This document shows, piece by piece, positions 47,431 to 57,531 of a DNA stretch of 64,000 nt. The stretch lies in NCBI GenBank assembly GCA_039033415.1, contig JBCCCR010000033.1, positions 16,407-80,406 of the forward strand, written 5' to 3'. Positions within the stretch are counted from its first letter, which is position 1. Each line of letters begins with the position of its first letter. The translations under genes and the position numbers were made by a program. The DNA comes from Pseudomonadota bacterium. GTDB taxonomy: Bacteria > Pseudomonadota > Gammaproteobacteria > Xanthomonadales > SZUA-38. Under the pieces are notes generated by a model. The model had not been told where the DNA came from, did no database searches, and was given only the letters and a program-made list of their open reading frames with translations.

Positions 47431-49194
47431 TCAGGCGGCGAACTGCAGGCTCGCCAGGTGAGCGTATAGCTCGGACTCGCGGGTGAGCGAATCGTGTGTT
47501 CCCTGTGCCACAATCTTGCCGTTATCCATCACGAGAATTCGGTCAGCCTGGCGCACGGTAGCCAGGCGGTGCGCGATGATCAGGGTGGTTCGTCCTTCCA
47601 TAACCGCGTCCAGCGCCTGCTGCACGACACGCTCGCTCTCGGCATCCAGGGCGCTGGTCGCTTCGTCAAGCAGCAGTACCGGCGGGTCGGTGAGCAGCGC
47701 ACGGGCGATCGCAATGCGCTGTGCCTGGCCACCCGATAACCGGACGCCGCGCTCGCCCAGGAATGTGTCGTACCCTTCTTTCAGATCCGTAATGAAGTCA
47801 TGGGCAAACGCTGAACGGGCCGCTTCCTCGACCTGCTCCCGGCTTGCGCCCGGATTGCCGTAACGGATGTTTTCCAGAGCGTTGCTGGAAAACATCGTCA
47901 CATCCTGGGCGACGAGTGCCAGCTGGCGGCGGTAGGCCAGGAGGTCGAGCTCGCTGATCGGGACGCCGTCCAGCAAAAGCTGACCGGCGGTCGGGTCGTA
48001 GAATCGCATCAAAAGCTGAAACACGGTTGACTTGCCGGCACCCGAAGGGCCGACTAGCGCCACCTTTTCGCCGGGCTCGATCGTGAGCTGGATGTCATCC
48101 AGGACCCGCCGCTCCAGGCGAGAGGGGTAGGCGAAGCTCAGGTTGTTGAAGTCGAGCCGCCCTCGAGCTCTGGACGCCGCAGGCCGAGGATTGGCCGGCG
48201 AACGAATCTCCGGCTCCAGCTCCAGCATCTCCAGTATCCGTTCGAGTGCCCCCGCGGCGCGCTGCAGCTCGCCGTAGACCTGGGTCAAAGCGCCGGTTGT
48301 CGTGGCCGCGATGATGGCGTAGAGCACAAACTGGCTGAGCGTGCCGGCAGACATTGTGCCTTCGATTACCTCCTGAGCCCCGATCCACAGGACGCCAATC
48401 ATCCCGCCAAACATGAGCCAGACGATCAGGATACCCATGATGGTCTCCGCGCGGATCCGCTGGCGGGCGATGCCAAAAACCGCCTCGGCGTTATCGCTGA
48501 AGCGCTTCGTTTCGCGAGCGTCCTGGGCGTACGACTGCACCGTTTTAATGGCGTTGATCGTTTCCGTCGCCGTGGCGGACATATCCGCGATCCGATCCTG
48601 ATTGGCCTTCGACAGACGTCTGACCCAGCGCCCCATGAACACGATCGGGGCGATGATCAGTGGAATCAGCAGCCCGATCAGCAGCGCCAGCCAGGGGCTG
48701 GTGATGATCATCATGGCGCTGGCCCCGAGAAACATCACCGCGGAGCGAAGCGTAATGGAAAACGTGCTGCCGACCACCACCTCGACGAGCGTTGTGTCTG
48801 TGTTGATCCGGGACAGCACCTCACCCGTGCGGGTTGTCTCAAAAAACGCGGGCGAAAACGACAGGATTTTCCGATAGACCGCGCGCCGGAGGTCGGCGAC
48901 CACGCGCTGTCCGATCCAGGAGACCCAGAAGTAGCGGAGGCTGGTGAACAGCCCCATCGCGAGCGCCACGCCCAGGAGCAGCAGAAAGTATCGGGTGATC
49001 GCGGACTGCTGTGCGGGATCGAAACCCAGGTCGATCATCTGCCTCACGGCAATCGGGAGGCTCAGCGTGGTGGCAGCTCCCAGCACCAGAAGCGCCAGCG
49101 CCAGTAGGAGCTTGGACAGATAAGGCTGAATGAAGGGCCAAAGGCGCTTGAGAATCGCCAGATTTTTGGAGGGTTTTCGGTCTTGATCCGCCAA
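47431..49194 (-). CDS. ABC exporter, fused membrane and ATPase domains (MsbA/ABCB type)
   Basis: A 587-residue type IV ABC exporter half-transporter: six membrane helices (about 20-310), then the ATPase domain with Walker A VGPSGAGKST, Q-loop LVAQDVTMFSSN, signature RLSGGQAQRIAIARAL, Walker B PVLLLDEATSALDAES, H-loop IIAHRLATV. It would act as a homodimer. Substrate unknown; it is less like MsbA than like the mitochondrial ABCB8/10-type group. No partner gene is adjacent. Confidence 0.9.
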   Translation of the reverse strand: MADQDRKPSKNLAILKRLWPFIQPYLSKLLLALALLVLGAATTLSLPIAVRQMIDLGFDPAQQSAITRYFLLLLGVALAMGLFTSLRYFWVSWIGQRVVADLRRAVYRKILSFSPAFFETTRTGEVLSRINTDTTLVEVVVGSTFSITLRSAVMFLGASAMMIITSPWLALLIGLLIPLIIAPIVFMGRWVRRLSKANQDRIADMSATATETINAIKTVQSYAQDARETKRFSDNAEAVFGIARQRIRAETIMGILIVWLMFGGMIGVLWIGAQEVIEGTMSAGTLSQFVLYAIIAATTTGALTQVYGELQRAAGALERILEMLELEPEIRSPANPRPAASRARGRLDFNNLSFAYPSRLERRVLDDIQLTIEPGEKVALVGPSGAGKSTVFQLLMRFYDPTAGQLLLDGVPISELDLLAYRRQLALVAQDVTMFSSNALENIRYGNPGASREQVEEAARSAFAHDFITDLKEGYDTFLGERGVRLSGGQAQRIAIARALLTDPPVLLLDEATSALDAESERVVQQALDAVMEGRTTLIIAHRLATVRQADRILVMDNGKIVAQGTHDSLTRESELYAHLASLQFAA

Positions 49195-49347
49195 CGGCTG
49201 GGTCGCTTATCGATTTGCAGCGCAAATTGTCTCACAGGAGACGTGCACAACCTGTGCGCGCTGAGGCGAGGGCGCGCAACGGGGTGAATGAATCGGCAAG
49301 CGCAGGCCTCGGCCTCGCGCGCGGCTGCGAGGCCCGCGTTGGGTCAG

Positions 49348-49941
49348 TCAGCCGTCGGTCAGGTCGGTGAGCGGCAGCTGGTTGTCAGCGATCCATTGTC
49401 GCAGGTCGGCCGGCAAAGGCGTATCGTCTCGATGCTGCTGATACACCTCCCAGGTGGCCAGAAATCCCTCCCGGTCGGCGTTCCGAGCGTGAAGCCTGAG
49501 CTGTTCCCACCAGAATTCGGGGGAGTCCAGCGCGGGCGCCGCTTCGGTCGCGTCCGCAACTGAGGTTACGCCAGTGTCGACTGCGCCGGCACCGACGGCA
49601 GGCGCTGACCGGTCCTGCGGCGCGCTGAGCTCCGGCGCGGTCACCAGTGGACTGGTCCTCGTGGGGCCCGAGGGCAGGTTAGGTTGCACCACCTTAGCGA
49701 GTTGAAATACCAAGGTTGTGCACAACGCCAGCGACGCTGCGAGGCTGGCTGGCCAGATCCAGCGACCGCCCGGCGCCGGCCGGTGGGCCCGTTCGCGAAT
49801 TGCGTCATCGACTGACATCGCGGGACCACGGATTTCAGTCTCCTGCGTCAGCGCCTGATACGCCCGGGCAAGTTTCGGGTTCGATTCCAGTCGCTCCGGT
49901 GCGTCTCCGATCGACTTCGGACCGGCCTCAAAGTTCGTCAT
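49348..49941 (-). CDS. probable anti-sigma factor, single-pass membrane protein
   Basis: A 197-residue protein with a cytosolic N-terminus (about 1-66), one membrane helix (about 68-90, WIWPASLAASLALCTTLVFQLAKVV), then a periplasmic Pro/Ala-rich linker and a C-terminal EFWWEQLRLHARNADREGFLATWE block. The role is inferred from position: it follows an ECF sigma gene with a 14-base overlap. There is no zinc-binding HXXXCXXC motif and no recognised anti-sigma domain. The longer frame up to 50292 is a shadow of the sigma gene. Confidence 0.6.
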   Translation of the reverse strand: MTNFEAGPKSIGDAPERLESNPKLARAYQALTQETEIRGPAMSVDDAIRERAHRPAPGGRWIWPASLAASLALCTTLVFQLAKVVQPNLPSGPTRTSPLVTAPELSAPQDRSAPAVGAGAVDTGVTSVADATEAAPALDSPEFWWEQLRLHARNADREGFLATWEVYQQHRDDTPLPADLRQWIADNQLPLTDLTDG

Positions 49942-50617
49942 AAAGTCCTCCCAGCGCTTTTCGCAAGCGCGCGGTGGCGTAACGCATCCGGCTTTTAACG
50001 GTCTCCCGGCCGCAGCCGCAGATGCTTGCAATTTCCCGGAGCGTGAGGTTTCGCTCCAGGTGCAGCAACACAGTGCTGCGCTGTTCCAGCGGTAGCTCCA
50101 GCAGCGCTCGATGGAGCGTCTGAGCCACCTGGCGGCGAGTCGGTTCGTCTGTCTGTGGCTGATCTGGAACCGCTTCCGGTGCGGCCAGGGGCAAGGACCG
50201 TGACTTGCGATACCAGTCGATGATCCGGTGGTGCGCGATCCGGTAGAGCCAGGTTTGAAACTGTGCCTTGGGCCGATAGCGTCGGCGCGCATCTACAACT
50301 TTAAGCCAGGTGTCCTGGTAGATTTCCTCTGCCTGCGCCTGACGCCCCACGTGGCGATAGACAAAACGAAATAACCCTGGTCCGTGGCGGCGATAAAGCT
50401 GATCGAACGCCGCGCTGTCGCCGGACGCAAACGCCTGCATGAGCGTCTCGCTGCCGACGCTGTCCGCCTCACCGCGGGCCTGGTCGTTTTGCCCGGCGTT
50501 GGCAGCCGGGTCGTCGCTCGGCGAGGCCTCGCTGCCTTCGTCCAAAGGCCAACGCGCGCCTACGACGCCTTCGGTTCCGGTTATTCCCAAGCTGACGGTC
50601 TCCACGCCCCAGGACAC
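49928..50617 (-). CDS. ECF RNA polymerase sigma factor
   Basis: A 229-residue sigma-70 family ECF factor. Region 2 is FDQLYRRHGPGLFRFVYRHVGRQAQAEEIYQDTWLKV to DWYRK (about 72-145), region 4 LLELPLEQRSTVLLHLERNLTLREIASICGCGRETVKSRM (about 175-220). The first about 60 residues form an unusual acidic, low-complexity extension; translation may really begin at a later codon, but no ATG lies before Met60. Probably controlled by the membrane protein encoded next. Confidence 0.88.
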   Translation of the reverse strand: MSWGVETVSLGITGTEGVVGARWPLDEGSEASPSDDPAANAGQNDQARGEADSVGSETLMQAFASGDSAAFDQLYRRHGPGLFRFVYRHVGRQAQAEEIYQDTWLKVVDARRRYRPKAQFQTWLYRIAHHRIIDWYRKSRSLPLAAPEAVPDQPQTDEPTRRQVAQTLHRALLELPLEQRSTVLLHLERNLTLREIASICGCGRETVKSRMRYATARLRKALGGLYDEL

Positions 50618-50684
50618 GGCAAATCTCTCGAAAACATAAACGGCTGATCCAGCGTGATGGGGTTAAACCGCGCTCGGCCTTGCA

Positions 50685-52046
50685 TCATGAGCTTTGCCCG
50701 TCTTCCCGCTTCACCTCGGTCACCGTCGAACCCACCTCGCCCTCGGCCAGGCGGGTGATGAGGGCTTGGCCGGGCTTCAGCCCAGTGCTGGAACGGATCA
50801 CCGCGCCCTCGCTGTCGTAGGTTACCGAATAGCCGCGGTTGAGCACCGCCACGGGGCTGACCGCTTGCAGGCCGCGGCTGGCGGTATCGAGTTGCCTGGC
50901 GCTCAGCTCAAGCCGGCGGCTCATGGCCTGGCTGAGCCTCCGAACCAGGCGTTCAAGGTGCTGGCGATCGCTGGCCACGGCAACTGTCGGATTCCGCTGC
51001 ATCAGTCGGTGGGTAAGGGACCCAATCCGCTCCCGATAGCGTCGAAGCTGACCTTGCTGCTGCTGTCCCAGCCGCCGCAAGAGCTCGCTGAGACGCTCCC
51101 GTCGCCGGTGGATCCTGGCGGCTGGCTGCGCTCGGCCGAGCCGATCAGCCAGTTCTCCCAGCCTCAGCTGGCGCTGCGCCTGGTTTGACTGAAAACGACG
51201 AAGGAGCAGCCGGGTCAGCTGCTCGACGCGTCGCTTGAGCTCAGCGCTGTCGGGAACGAGCAGTTCCGCGGCGGCAGAGGGCGTGGCCGCGCGCGCGTCA
51301 GCGACAAAGTCGGCGATGGAAAAATCCACCTCGTGCCCCACCGCGCTGACCACGGGCACGGGACACGCGGCGATGGCCCTCGCCAGGGCCTCGTCGTTGA
51401 AGGCCCAGAGGTCTTCCAGCGATCCGCCGCCGCGGGTCATCAATACCACGTCGGGAACCAGCGCGGCTGCGTCTCGGAGTGCCTTGATGAGCGCCGACGG
51501 CGCGGACTCGCCCTGAACCAGACTCCCGCAGACCGTCACGCGCACCGCGGGAAACCGTCGTTCGAGCACGCTCAGCACGTCCCGCAGGGCGGCGCCGGTC
51601 GGTGACGTGACCACCGCAAGGTGCTTCGGAAACGTCGGCAGGGAACGCTTTTTGGCCGGATCAAAGAGCCCCTCCGCAGCCAGCCGCTTCTTAAGCGCCT
51701 CAAACTGGGCCCTCAGCAGCCCCTCACCCGCGAGCTCAACGGACTCGACGATCAGCTGATATTCGCCCCGCGCTTCGTAGAGGCTGACCCGTGCCCGCAC
51801 CACAATATGCATGCCCGCCGCGAGCTTCACGCCGGCTCGCCGATTGCGGAACAGCGCGCAACGCACCTGGGCGCTGGCGTCCTTCAGGGTGAAGTAAGCG
51901 TGACCGGAGGCGGGCGTCGACAGGTTGGAGATTTCGCCTTCGAGCCAGATCAGTCCGAACTCTCCCTCGAGCAGGCTCCGGATCTGGCGATTGAGGCCGC
52001 TGGGTGTATAGATCTGTCGTTCGCTGAACAGGTCGTTGGTGGACAC
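50685..52046 (-). CDS. xseA: Exodeoxyribonuclease VII large subunit
   Basis: A 453-residue XseA: OB-fold N-terminal domain (WLEGEISNLSTPASGHAYFTLKD, LFRNRR), catalytic domain (VVTSPTGAALRDVLSVL, MTRGGGSLEDLWAFNDE, VSAVGHEVDFSIADFVAD), then a long coiled-coil (about 290-400). It degrades ssDNA with XseB, which is not in the window. GTG start; divergent from guaB. Confidence 0.95.
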   Translation of the reverse strand: MSTNDLFSERQIYTPSGLNRQIRSLLEGEFGLIWLEGEISNLSTPASGHAYFTLKDASAQVRCALFRNRRAGVKLAAGMHIVVRARVSLYEARGEYQLIVESVELAGEGLLRAQFEALKKRLAAEGLFDPAKKRSLPTFPKHLAVVTSPTGAALRDVLSVLERRFPAVRVTVCGSLVQGESAPSALIKALRDAAALVPDVVLMTRGGGSLEDLWAFNDEALARAIAACPVPVVSAVGHEVDFSIADFVADARAATPSAAAELLVPDSAELKRRVEQLTRLLLRRFQSNQAQRQLRLGELADRLGRAQPAARIHRRRERLSELLRRLGQQQQGQLRRYRERIGSLTHRLMQRNPTVAVASDRQHLERLVRRLSQAMSRRLELSARQLDTASRGLQAVSPVAVLNRGYSVTYDSEGAVIRSSTGLKPGQALITRLAEGEVGSTVTEVKREDGQSS

Positions 52047-52163
52047 GGTCTTCCTGCAATCGCGGGCCTGGCCCGCCGGCCGATAAATGTAGCACGTGCC
52101 TTTGGCTTCGCTAATGAGATAAAATGGGGCGATTTAGTCGGGCCGCCTCCCGCCCCTGCATAA

Positions 52164-53636
<1,473 letters not shown>

Positions 53637-53645
53637 GAGCCCTGC

Positions 53646-53685
53646 CCAATCCATGACTGCCAATCCATGACAGCCAATCCATGAC
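53646..53685 (+). repeat. three tandem CCAATCCATGAC repeats forming a start-codon relay before guaA
   Basis: CCAATCCATGAC occurs at 53,646, 53,660 and 53,674, period 14 bp. Each copy contains ATGAC. The ATGs at 53,653 and 53,667 open five-codon frames (M-T-A-N-P) that stop in TGA overlapping the next ATG (ATGA); the third ATG, 53,681, is the guaA start. No Shine-Dalgarno lies near 53,681. Confidence 0.75.
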
Positions 53686-55252
53686 AGATATCCATGATCA
53701 CCGTCTGCTGGTGCTCGACTTCGGTGCCCAGTACACGCAGCTGATCGCGCGCCGGATTCGGGAAATCGGCGTCTATTGCGAGATTTTTCCCTGGGATGCG
53801 CCGGAGGCGCTGATCACCGGCCTCAAGCCGAGCGGCGTGGTGCTGTCGGGTGGGCCGGAGTCGGTTCACGGTGACAGCACGCCGCAGCTCCCGGAGTGTG
53901 TGGTGGAGCTCGGCGTCCCGATCCTGGGCATCTGCTACGGCATGCAGGCGTTGGCGGCCTACTTTGGCGGCACCGTCGAGGCGGCGGACCGGCGGGAGTT
54001 TGGCTATGCGTCGGTGGAGCCCGTCGGGAAAAGCCCGCTGCTGGACGGCCTGAGCGATCGGGAGTCCGATCAGCCCAGGGAGCTCGACGTCTGGATGAGC
54101 CACGGCGACCACGTGGTGGTTGTGCCGGAGGGCTTTGAGTGCGTCGCGCGCACCGCTTCTGCCCCTATTGCGGCCATGCAGGATTTGGATCGAAAAATCT
54201 TTGCGCTGCAGTGGCATCCGGAGGTCACCCATACCCGCCAGGGCGAGGCGATGCTTCGCCATTTTGTCCTGGATGTCTGCCGCTGCGAACCGCTGTGGAC
54301 GCCGGCGTCGATCGTTGAGAGCACGATTGCGGACGTGCGGGAGAAAGTTGGCTCCGATCAGGTGCTGCTCGGACTCTCCGGCGGTGTCGATTCGTCGGTG
54401 GTCGCCGCGCTGCTGCACGAAGCGATCGGCGAGCAGCTGACCTGCATTTTCGTGGACACCGGCCTGCTGCGGCTTAACGAAGGTGATCAGGTGATGGCGA
54501 CCATGGCGGCGAATATGGGCGTCAAGGTGCTCAGGGTCGATGCGTGTGAGCAGTTCTTCGGCGCGCTGGCCGGCGTGACTGACCCCGAGCAGAAGCGCAA
54601 AATCATCGGTCGGAAGTTCATCGAGATTTTTGACGCAGAGGCCGCCCGGCTCGATGGCGTACGCTGGCTCGCTCAGGGCACCATCTACCCGGACGTGATC
54701 GAATCGGCCGGTGCAGCAACCGGTAAAGCCCACGTCATCAAATCCCATCACAACGTGGGCGGGCTGCCGGAGGATATGGCGCTGGAGCTGGTTGAACCGC
54801 TGCGCGAGCTGTTCAAAGACGAGGTGCGGAAAATTGGGCTCGAGCTCGGTCTTCCTCGCGAGATGGTATTCCGCCATCCGTTTCCGGGGCCCGGTTTGGG
54901 TGTTCGCATTCTTGGTGAGGTCAAGGAAGAGTTCGCGGACCTTCTGGCTCGTGCGGACGATGTGTTTATCGAGTGCCTCCACGAGGCCGGGCTTTACGAC
55001 GACGTAAGCCAAGCTTTCGCGGTGTTCCTGCCGGTCAAATCGGTTGGCGTGGTTGGCGACGGCCGCGCCTACGAGTACGTCATCGCGCTCCGAGCGGTCG
55101 AGACGGTGGACTTTATGACGGCCCGCTGGGCACGTTTGCCTTACGATTTCCTCGAGCACGTGTCCCGGCGCATCATCAACGAGATCAGCGGCATTTCCCG
55201 CGTGGTCTATGACATTTCCGGCAAACCCCCCGCCACCATCGAATGGGAATAG
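53681..55252 (+). CDS. guaA: GMP synthase (glutamine-hydrolysing)
   Basis: A 523-residue GuaA: class I glutamine amidotransferase domain with nucleophile Cys85 in GICYGMQ and His in [13 protein letters not shown]-pyrophosphatase with [17 protein letters not shown]-terminal dimerisation domain with [15 protein letters not shown]. It makes GMP from XMP made by GuaB. The start is the third ATG of the leader repeats; its stop overlaps tadA. Confidence 0.97.
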   Translation: MTDIHDHRLLVLDFGAQYTQLIARRIREIGVYCEIFPWDAPEALITGLKPSGVVLSGGPESVHGDSTPQLPECVVELGVPILGICYGMQALAAYFGGTVEAADRREFGYASVEPVGKSPLLDGLSDRESDQPRELDVWMSHGDHVVVVPEGFECVARTASAPIAAMQDLDRKIFALQWHPEVTHTRQGEAMLRHFVLDVCRCEPLWTPASIVESTIADVREKVGSDQVLLGLSGGVDSSVVAALLHEAIGEQLTCIFVDTGLLRLNEGDQVMATMAANMGVKVLRVDACEQFFGALAGVTDPEQKRKIIGRKFIEIFDAEAARLDGVRWLAQGTIYPDVIESAGAATGKAHVIKSHHNVGGLPEDMALELVEPLRELFKDEVRKIGLELGLPREMVFRHPFPGPGLGVRILGEVKEEFADLLARADDVFIECLHEAGLYDDVSQAFAVFLPVKSVGVVGDGRAYEYVIALRAVETVDFMTARWARLPYDFLEHVSRRIINEISGISRVVYDISGKPPATIEWE

Positions 55253-55698
55253 CCGCCGACGAGGCGCTCATGGCCCGAGCGCTGCGTCTGGCCAAGGATG
55301 CGGAGCGTCTGGGAGAGGTGCCGGTCGGCTGTGTGATTGTGCGGGACGGAGAGGTGGTCGCTGAGGCCCACAACGCGCCGATCAGCGTTCATGATCCGAC
55401 GGGCCACGCCGAAATTCGAGCGCTTCGCAGGGCGGGTGCAGCGGTGTCGAACTACCGGTTACCGGAGTGTGACCTTTACGTCACGCTGGAACCGTGTGCG
55501 ATGTGCACCGGAGCCATGATTCATGCGCGGATTCGCCGGCTGGTCTTCGGCGCCCCGGACCCGCGCACCGGTGCCGCGGGTTCAGCGATTGATCTGACCG
55601 ATGGCAGCTATGGCAATCACCGGCTCGACGTCACCAGCGGCGTGCTGGCTGACGAATCCTCTGCGATGTTAAGGGCGTTCTTTCGAGCGCGACGCTAG
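55243..55698 (+). CDS. tadA: tRNA-specific adenosine deaminase TadA
   Basis: A 151-residue zinc deaminase: His55 and Glu57 in HAEIRAL, Cys85 and Cys88 in PCAMCTGAM. It makes inosine at position 34 of tRNA-Arg(ACG). The ATG at 55243 overlaps the guaA 3' end by 10 bases, and the length fits the family. Confidence 0.95.
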   Translation: MGIAADEALMARALRLAKDAERLGEVPVGCVIVRDGEVVAEAHNAPISVHDPTGHAEIRALRRAGAAVSNYRLPECDLYVTLEPCAMCTGAMIHARIRRLVFGAPDPRTGAAGSAIDLTDGSYGNHRLDVTSGVLADESSAMLRAFFRARR

Positions 55699-55713
55699 CC
55701 TGCCGGCGGTTCT

Positions 55714-57513
55714 TTAGTCCCGGCGCTTGCCGGAAACCGTGTCCATCAGCCCGTCGTAGTCGAACTTGCGGGTCATTTCCTTGAGGTCGCCGGCGAGCGC
55801 TTGGTCGATGGTCTCCAGCTCGCCGATCAGGTTTTCCAGGCCGTCGACGTCGGCACGCTCGGCGGCTTCGCCCAGCGACTTTGCCACGTTGGCCGGAATT
55901 CTGACCTCGCGCGGCGGCGTTCGGTGCTGGGCCTGCTTCAACGCGCTGTCGATGGTGGCCGTGAGCTCTCGCGCCATAAAGGGCTTGATCAGCAGCGTGT
56001 CGGCCCCCGCGCTCAACAGCTGATCGGCGCTGACCCCATCGAGCGAGTCGCAGATGGTCACGATGGCGCTGGTTGGGAGCCGCGAGCGTACTTCGCTGAC
56101 CATCGATACGGCGTCGGGATTGTCGCTGCAGTCGAGCATCACCAGCTGGGCATCCAGGTTGTCGCTGGCTTTGCTCAGATTTTCGATCCGGCTTACGGGC
56201 TGTCCCTGATGAGCGAGCGTGTCGCTGATGCATCGGTTATGAAAACTGTTGTCGCCGACGAGGAGCAGGGACGGAGTTCGGCCCTGGGTATCTCGACGAC
56301 GCCGATTTTCGGTCACGGAAACCGGAACCTTCACCGTGAAGCAGCTTCCCTGACCGGGTTCGCTCTCCGCTTCGATTGACCCCTCAAGCTGCTGGGTGAG
56401 GTCGCGGCAGATTGCCAGCCCGAGGCCTGCGCCCACCTGTCCGCCAACCTGCTCGAGCCGGAAGAACGGTTCAAAGACGCGCGGCATCACTTCAGCCGGG
56501 ATTCCGCAGCCGGTATCGGTAACGCTCAGGGAGAGCTGCTCGTCCGTACCGAGTTCACCGGTAATCAAAATCTCACCGGCCTGCGTGTGCTTGATAGCGT
56601 TGTCGACCAGGTTCACCAGGATCCGGCGCAGCTTGACGCGATCGGTATGCACCATGCAGTTGTTGTCCTGCATCTTCCAGCTTAATGACACGCTATCGGG
56701 CAGGCCGGTGGCGTTAAACATCTCCGCAACGTCGCTGATCAGCTCAAACGCTGAGAAACCCGTTCCCTCCGGCGTAGCTTCGCTGGTTTCTCCCAACTCG
56801 CTGTCGATGGTGGACAACATGGCATGACATTGCGTTTCGACCTTGGTCAGGCATTCGCGCTGCCGTTCGGTCAAAGGGTCCTTCTGCATCATCTGCGAAT
56901 AGCCGCGGATTGCGTTCAGCGGCGTTCGCAGATCGTGGCAGGTTTTCGCCAGCGGCGTATCGTTACGAACCTTCGGCCGCCCTAAGGGCACCCTCGGCTG
57001 CACGGCGCACACCACGGACGCCGGTCGCCCTTGTGCGTCCGGCAGCGTCTTGCCGAGGATGCGAACCTCCGTGGCGGTCTGCGGGTCAGTGCCGAGATAG
57101 CAGGTGCATTCGAGGTCGCGGCCGGTTTGCAGACTGCGGCGCAGTCCGTCCGCGAGCTGATCCCGGGTGCTGTCGGACACGAGCGCCAGAAAGTCTTTGA
57201 GGCGCGCCCCCATCATCGGGGAGTCGATGCCCGCGATCTGACACAGCACGGCATCGAGCGTGATTTCGTTCCGCTGCGAATCCCAGGTGAGCGTTCCAAA
57301 GTCTTTGGTGTCGTGTGAGAAATCCTGATTGGCGGCCGTTTCATTGATCATGCCGGCAAAAGGGCCGGGCATGGGGGCGTTGGCGACTAAACCCTTGGCG
57401 ATATCGATGGTTTGCTGTTCGCCGCCGGTGCCGAAGTTAGCCGGTATCAGCACATCCCGGGAGGCCTTCTTGCCGAGGAAGATTTCTTTCAGTGTGGGCC
57501 GTGGATCGCTCAT
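55714..57513 (-). CDS. hybrid sensor histidine kinase / response regulator (soluble)
   Basis: A 599-residue protein without membrane helices. A PAS-like domain (about 70-170), HisKA with CHDLRTPLNAIRGYSQMM (about 195-215), HATPase_c with NLVDNAIKH, DTGCGIP and GAGLGLAI (about 300-395), a receiver domain (about 415-530), then a helical tail. In the receiver the acidic pair is reduced (VGDN), but LVMLDCSD Asp and LIKPF Lys remain, so phosphorylation is possible but not certain. It sits 18 bp after the diguanylate cyclase gene. Input and target unknown; linked by position to flagellar or c-di-GMP control. Confidence 0.85.
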   Translation of the reverse strand: MSDPRPTLKEIFLGKKASRDVLIPANFGTGGEQQTIDIAKGLVANAPMPGPFAGMINETAANQDFSHDTKDFGTLTWDSQRNEITLDAVLCQIAGIDSPMMGARLKDFLALVSDSTRDQLADGLRRSLQTGRDLECTCYLGTDPQTATEVRILGKTLPDAQGRPASVVCAVQPRVPLGRPKVRNDTPLAKTCHDLRTPLNAIRGYSQMMQKDPLTERQRECLTKVETQCHAMLSTIDSELGETSEATPEGTGFSAFELISDVAEMFNATGLPDSVSLSWKMQDNNCMVHTDRVKLRRILVNLVDNAIKHTQAGEILITGELGTDEQLSLSVTDTGCGIPAEVMPRVFEPFFRLEQVGGQVGAGLGLAICRDLTQQLEGSIEAESEPGQGSCFTVKVPVSVTENRRRRDTQGRTPSLLLVGDNSFHNRCISDTLAHQGQPVSRIENLSKASDNLDAQLVMLDCSDNPDAVSMVSEVRSRLPTSAIVTICDSLDGVSADQLLSAGADTLLIKPFMARELTATIDSALKQAQHRTPPREVRIPANVAKSLGEAAERADVDGLENLIGELETIDQALAGDLKEMTRKFDYDGLMDTVSGKRRD

Positions 57514-57531
57514 GGAGTTGGTCCGTCAGGG

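Noticed and set aside
49311..49334. GGCCTCG...CGAGGCC inverted repeat after the anti-sigma gene as a terminator
   Set aside because: 7-bp stem but no T-run on either strand; not enough to call a terminator.
53646..53685. possible CRISPR-like repeats
   Set aside because: Only three 12-bp units with 2-bp spacing; no spacers and no cas genes. It is a small tandem duplication at the guaA start.
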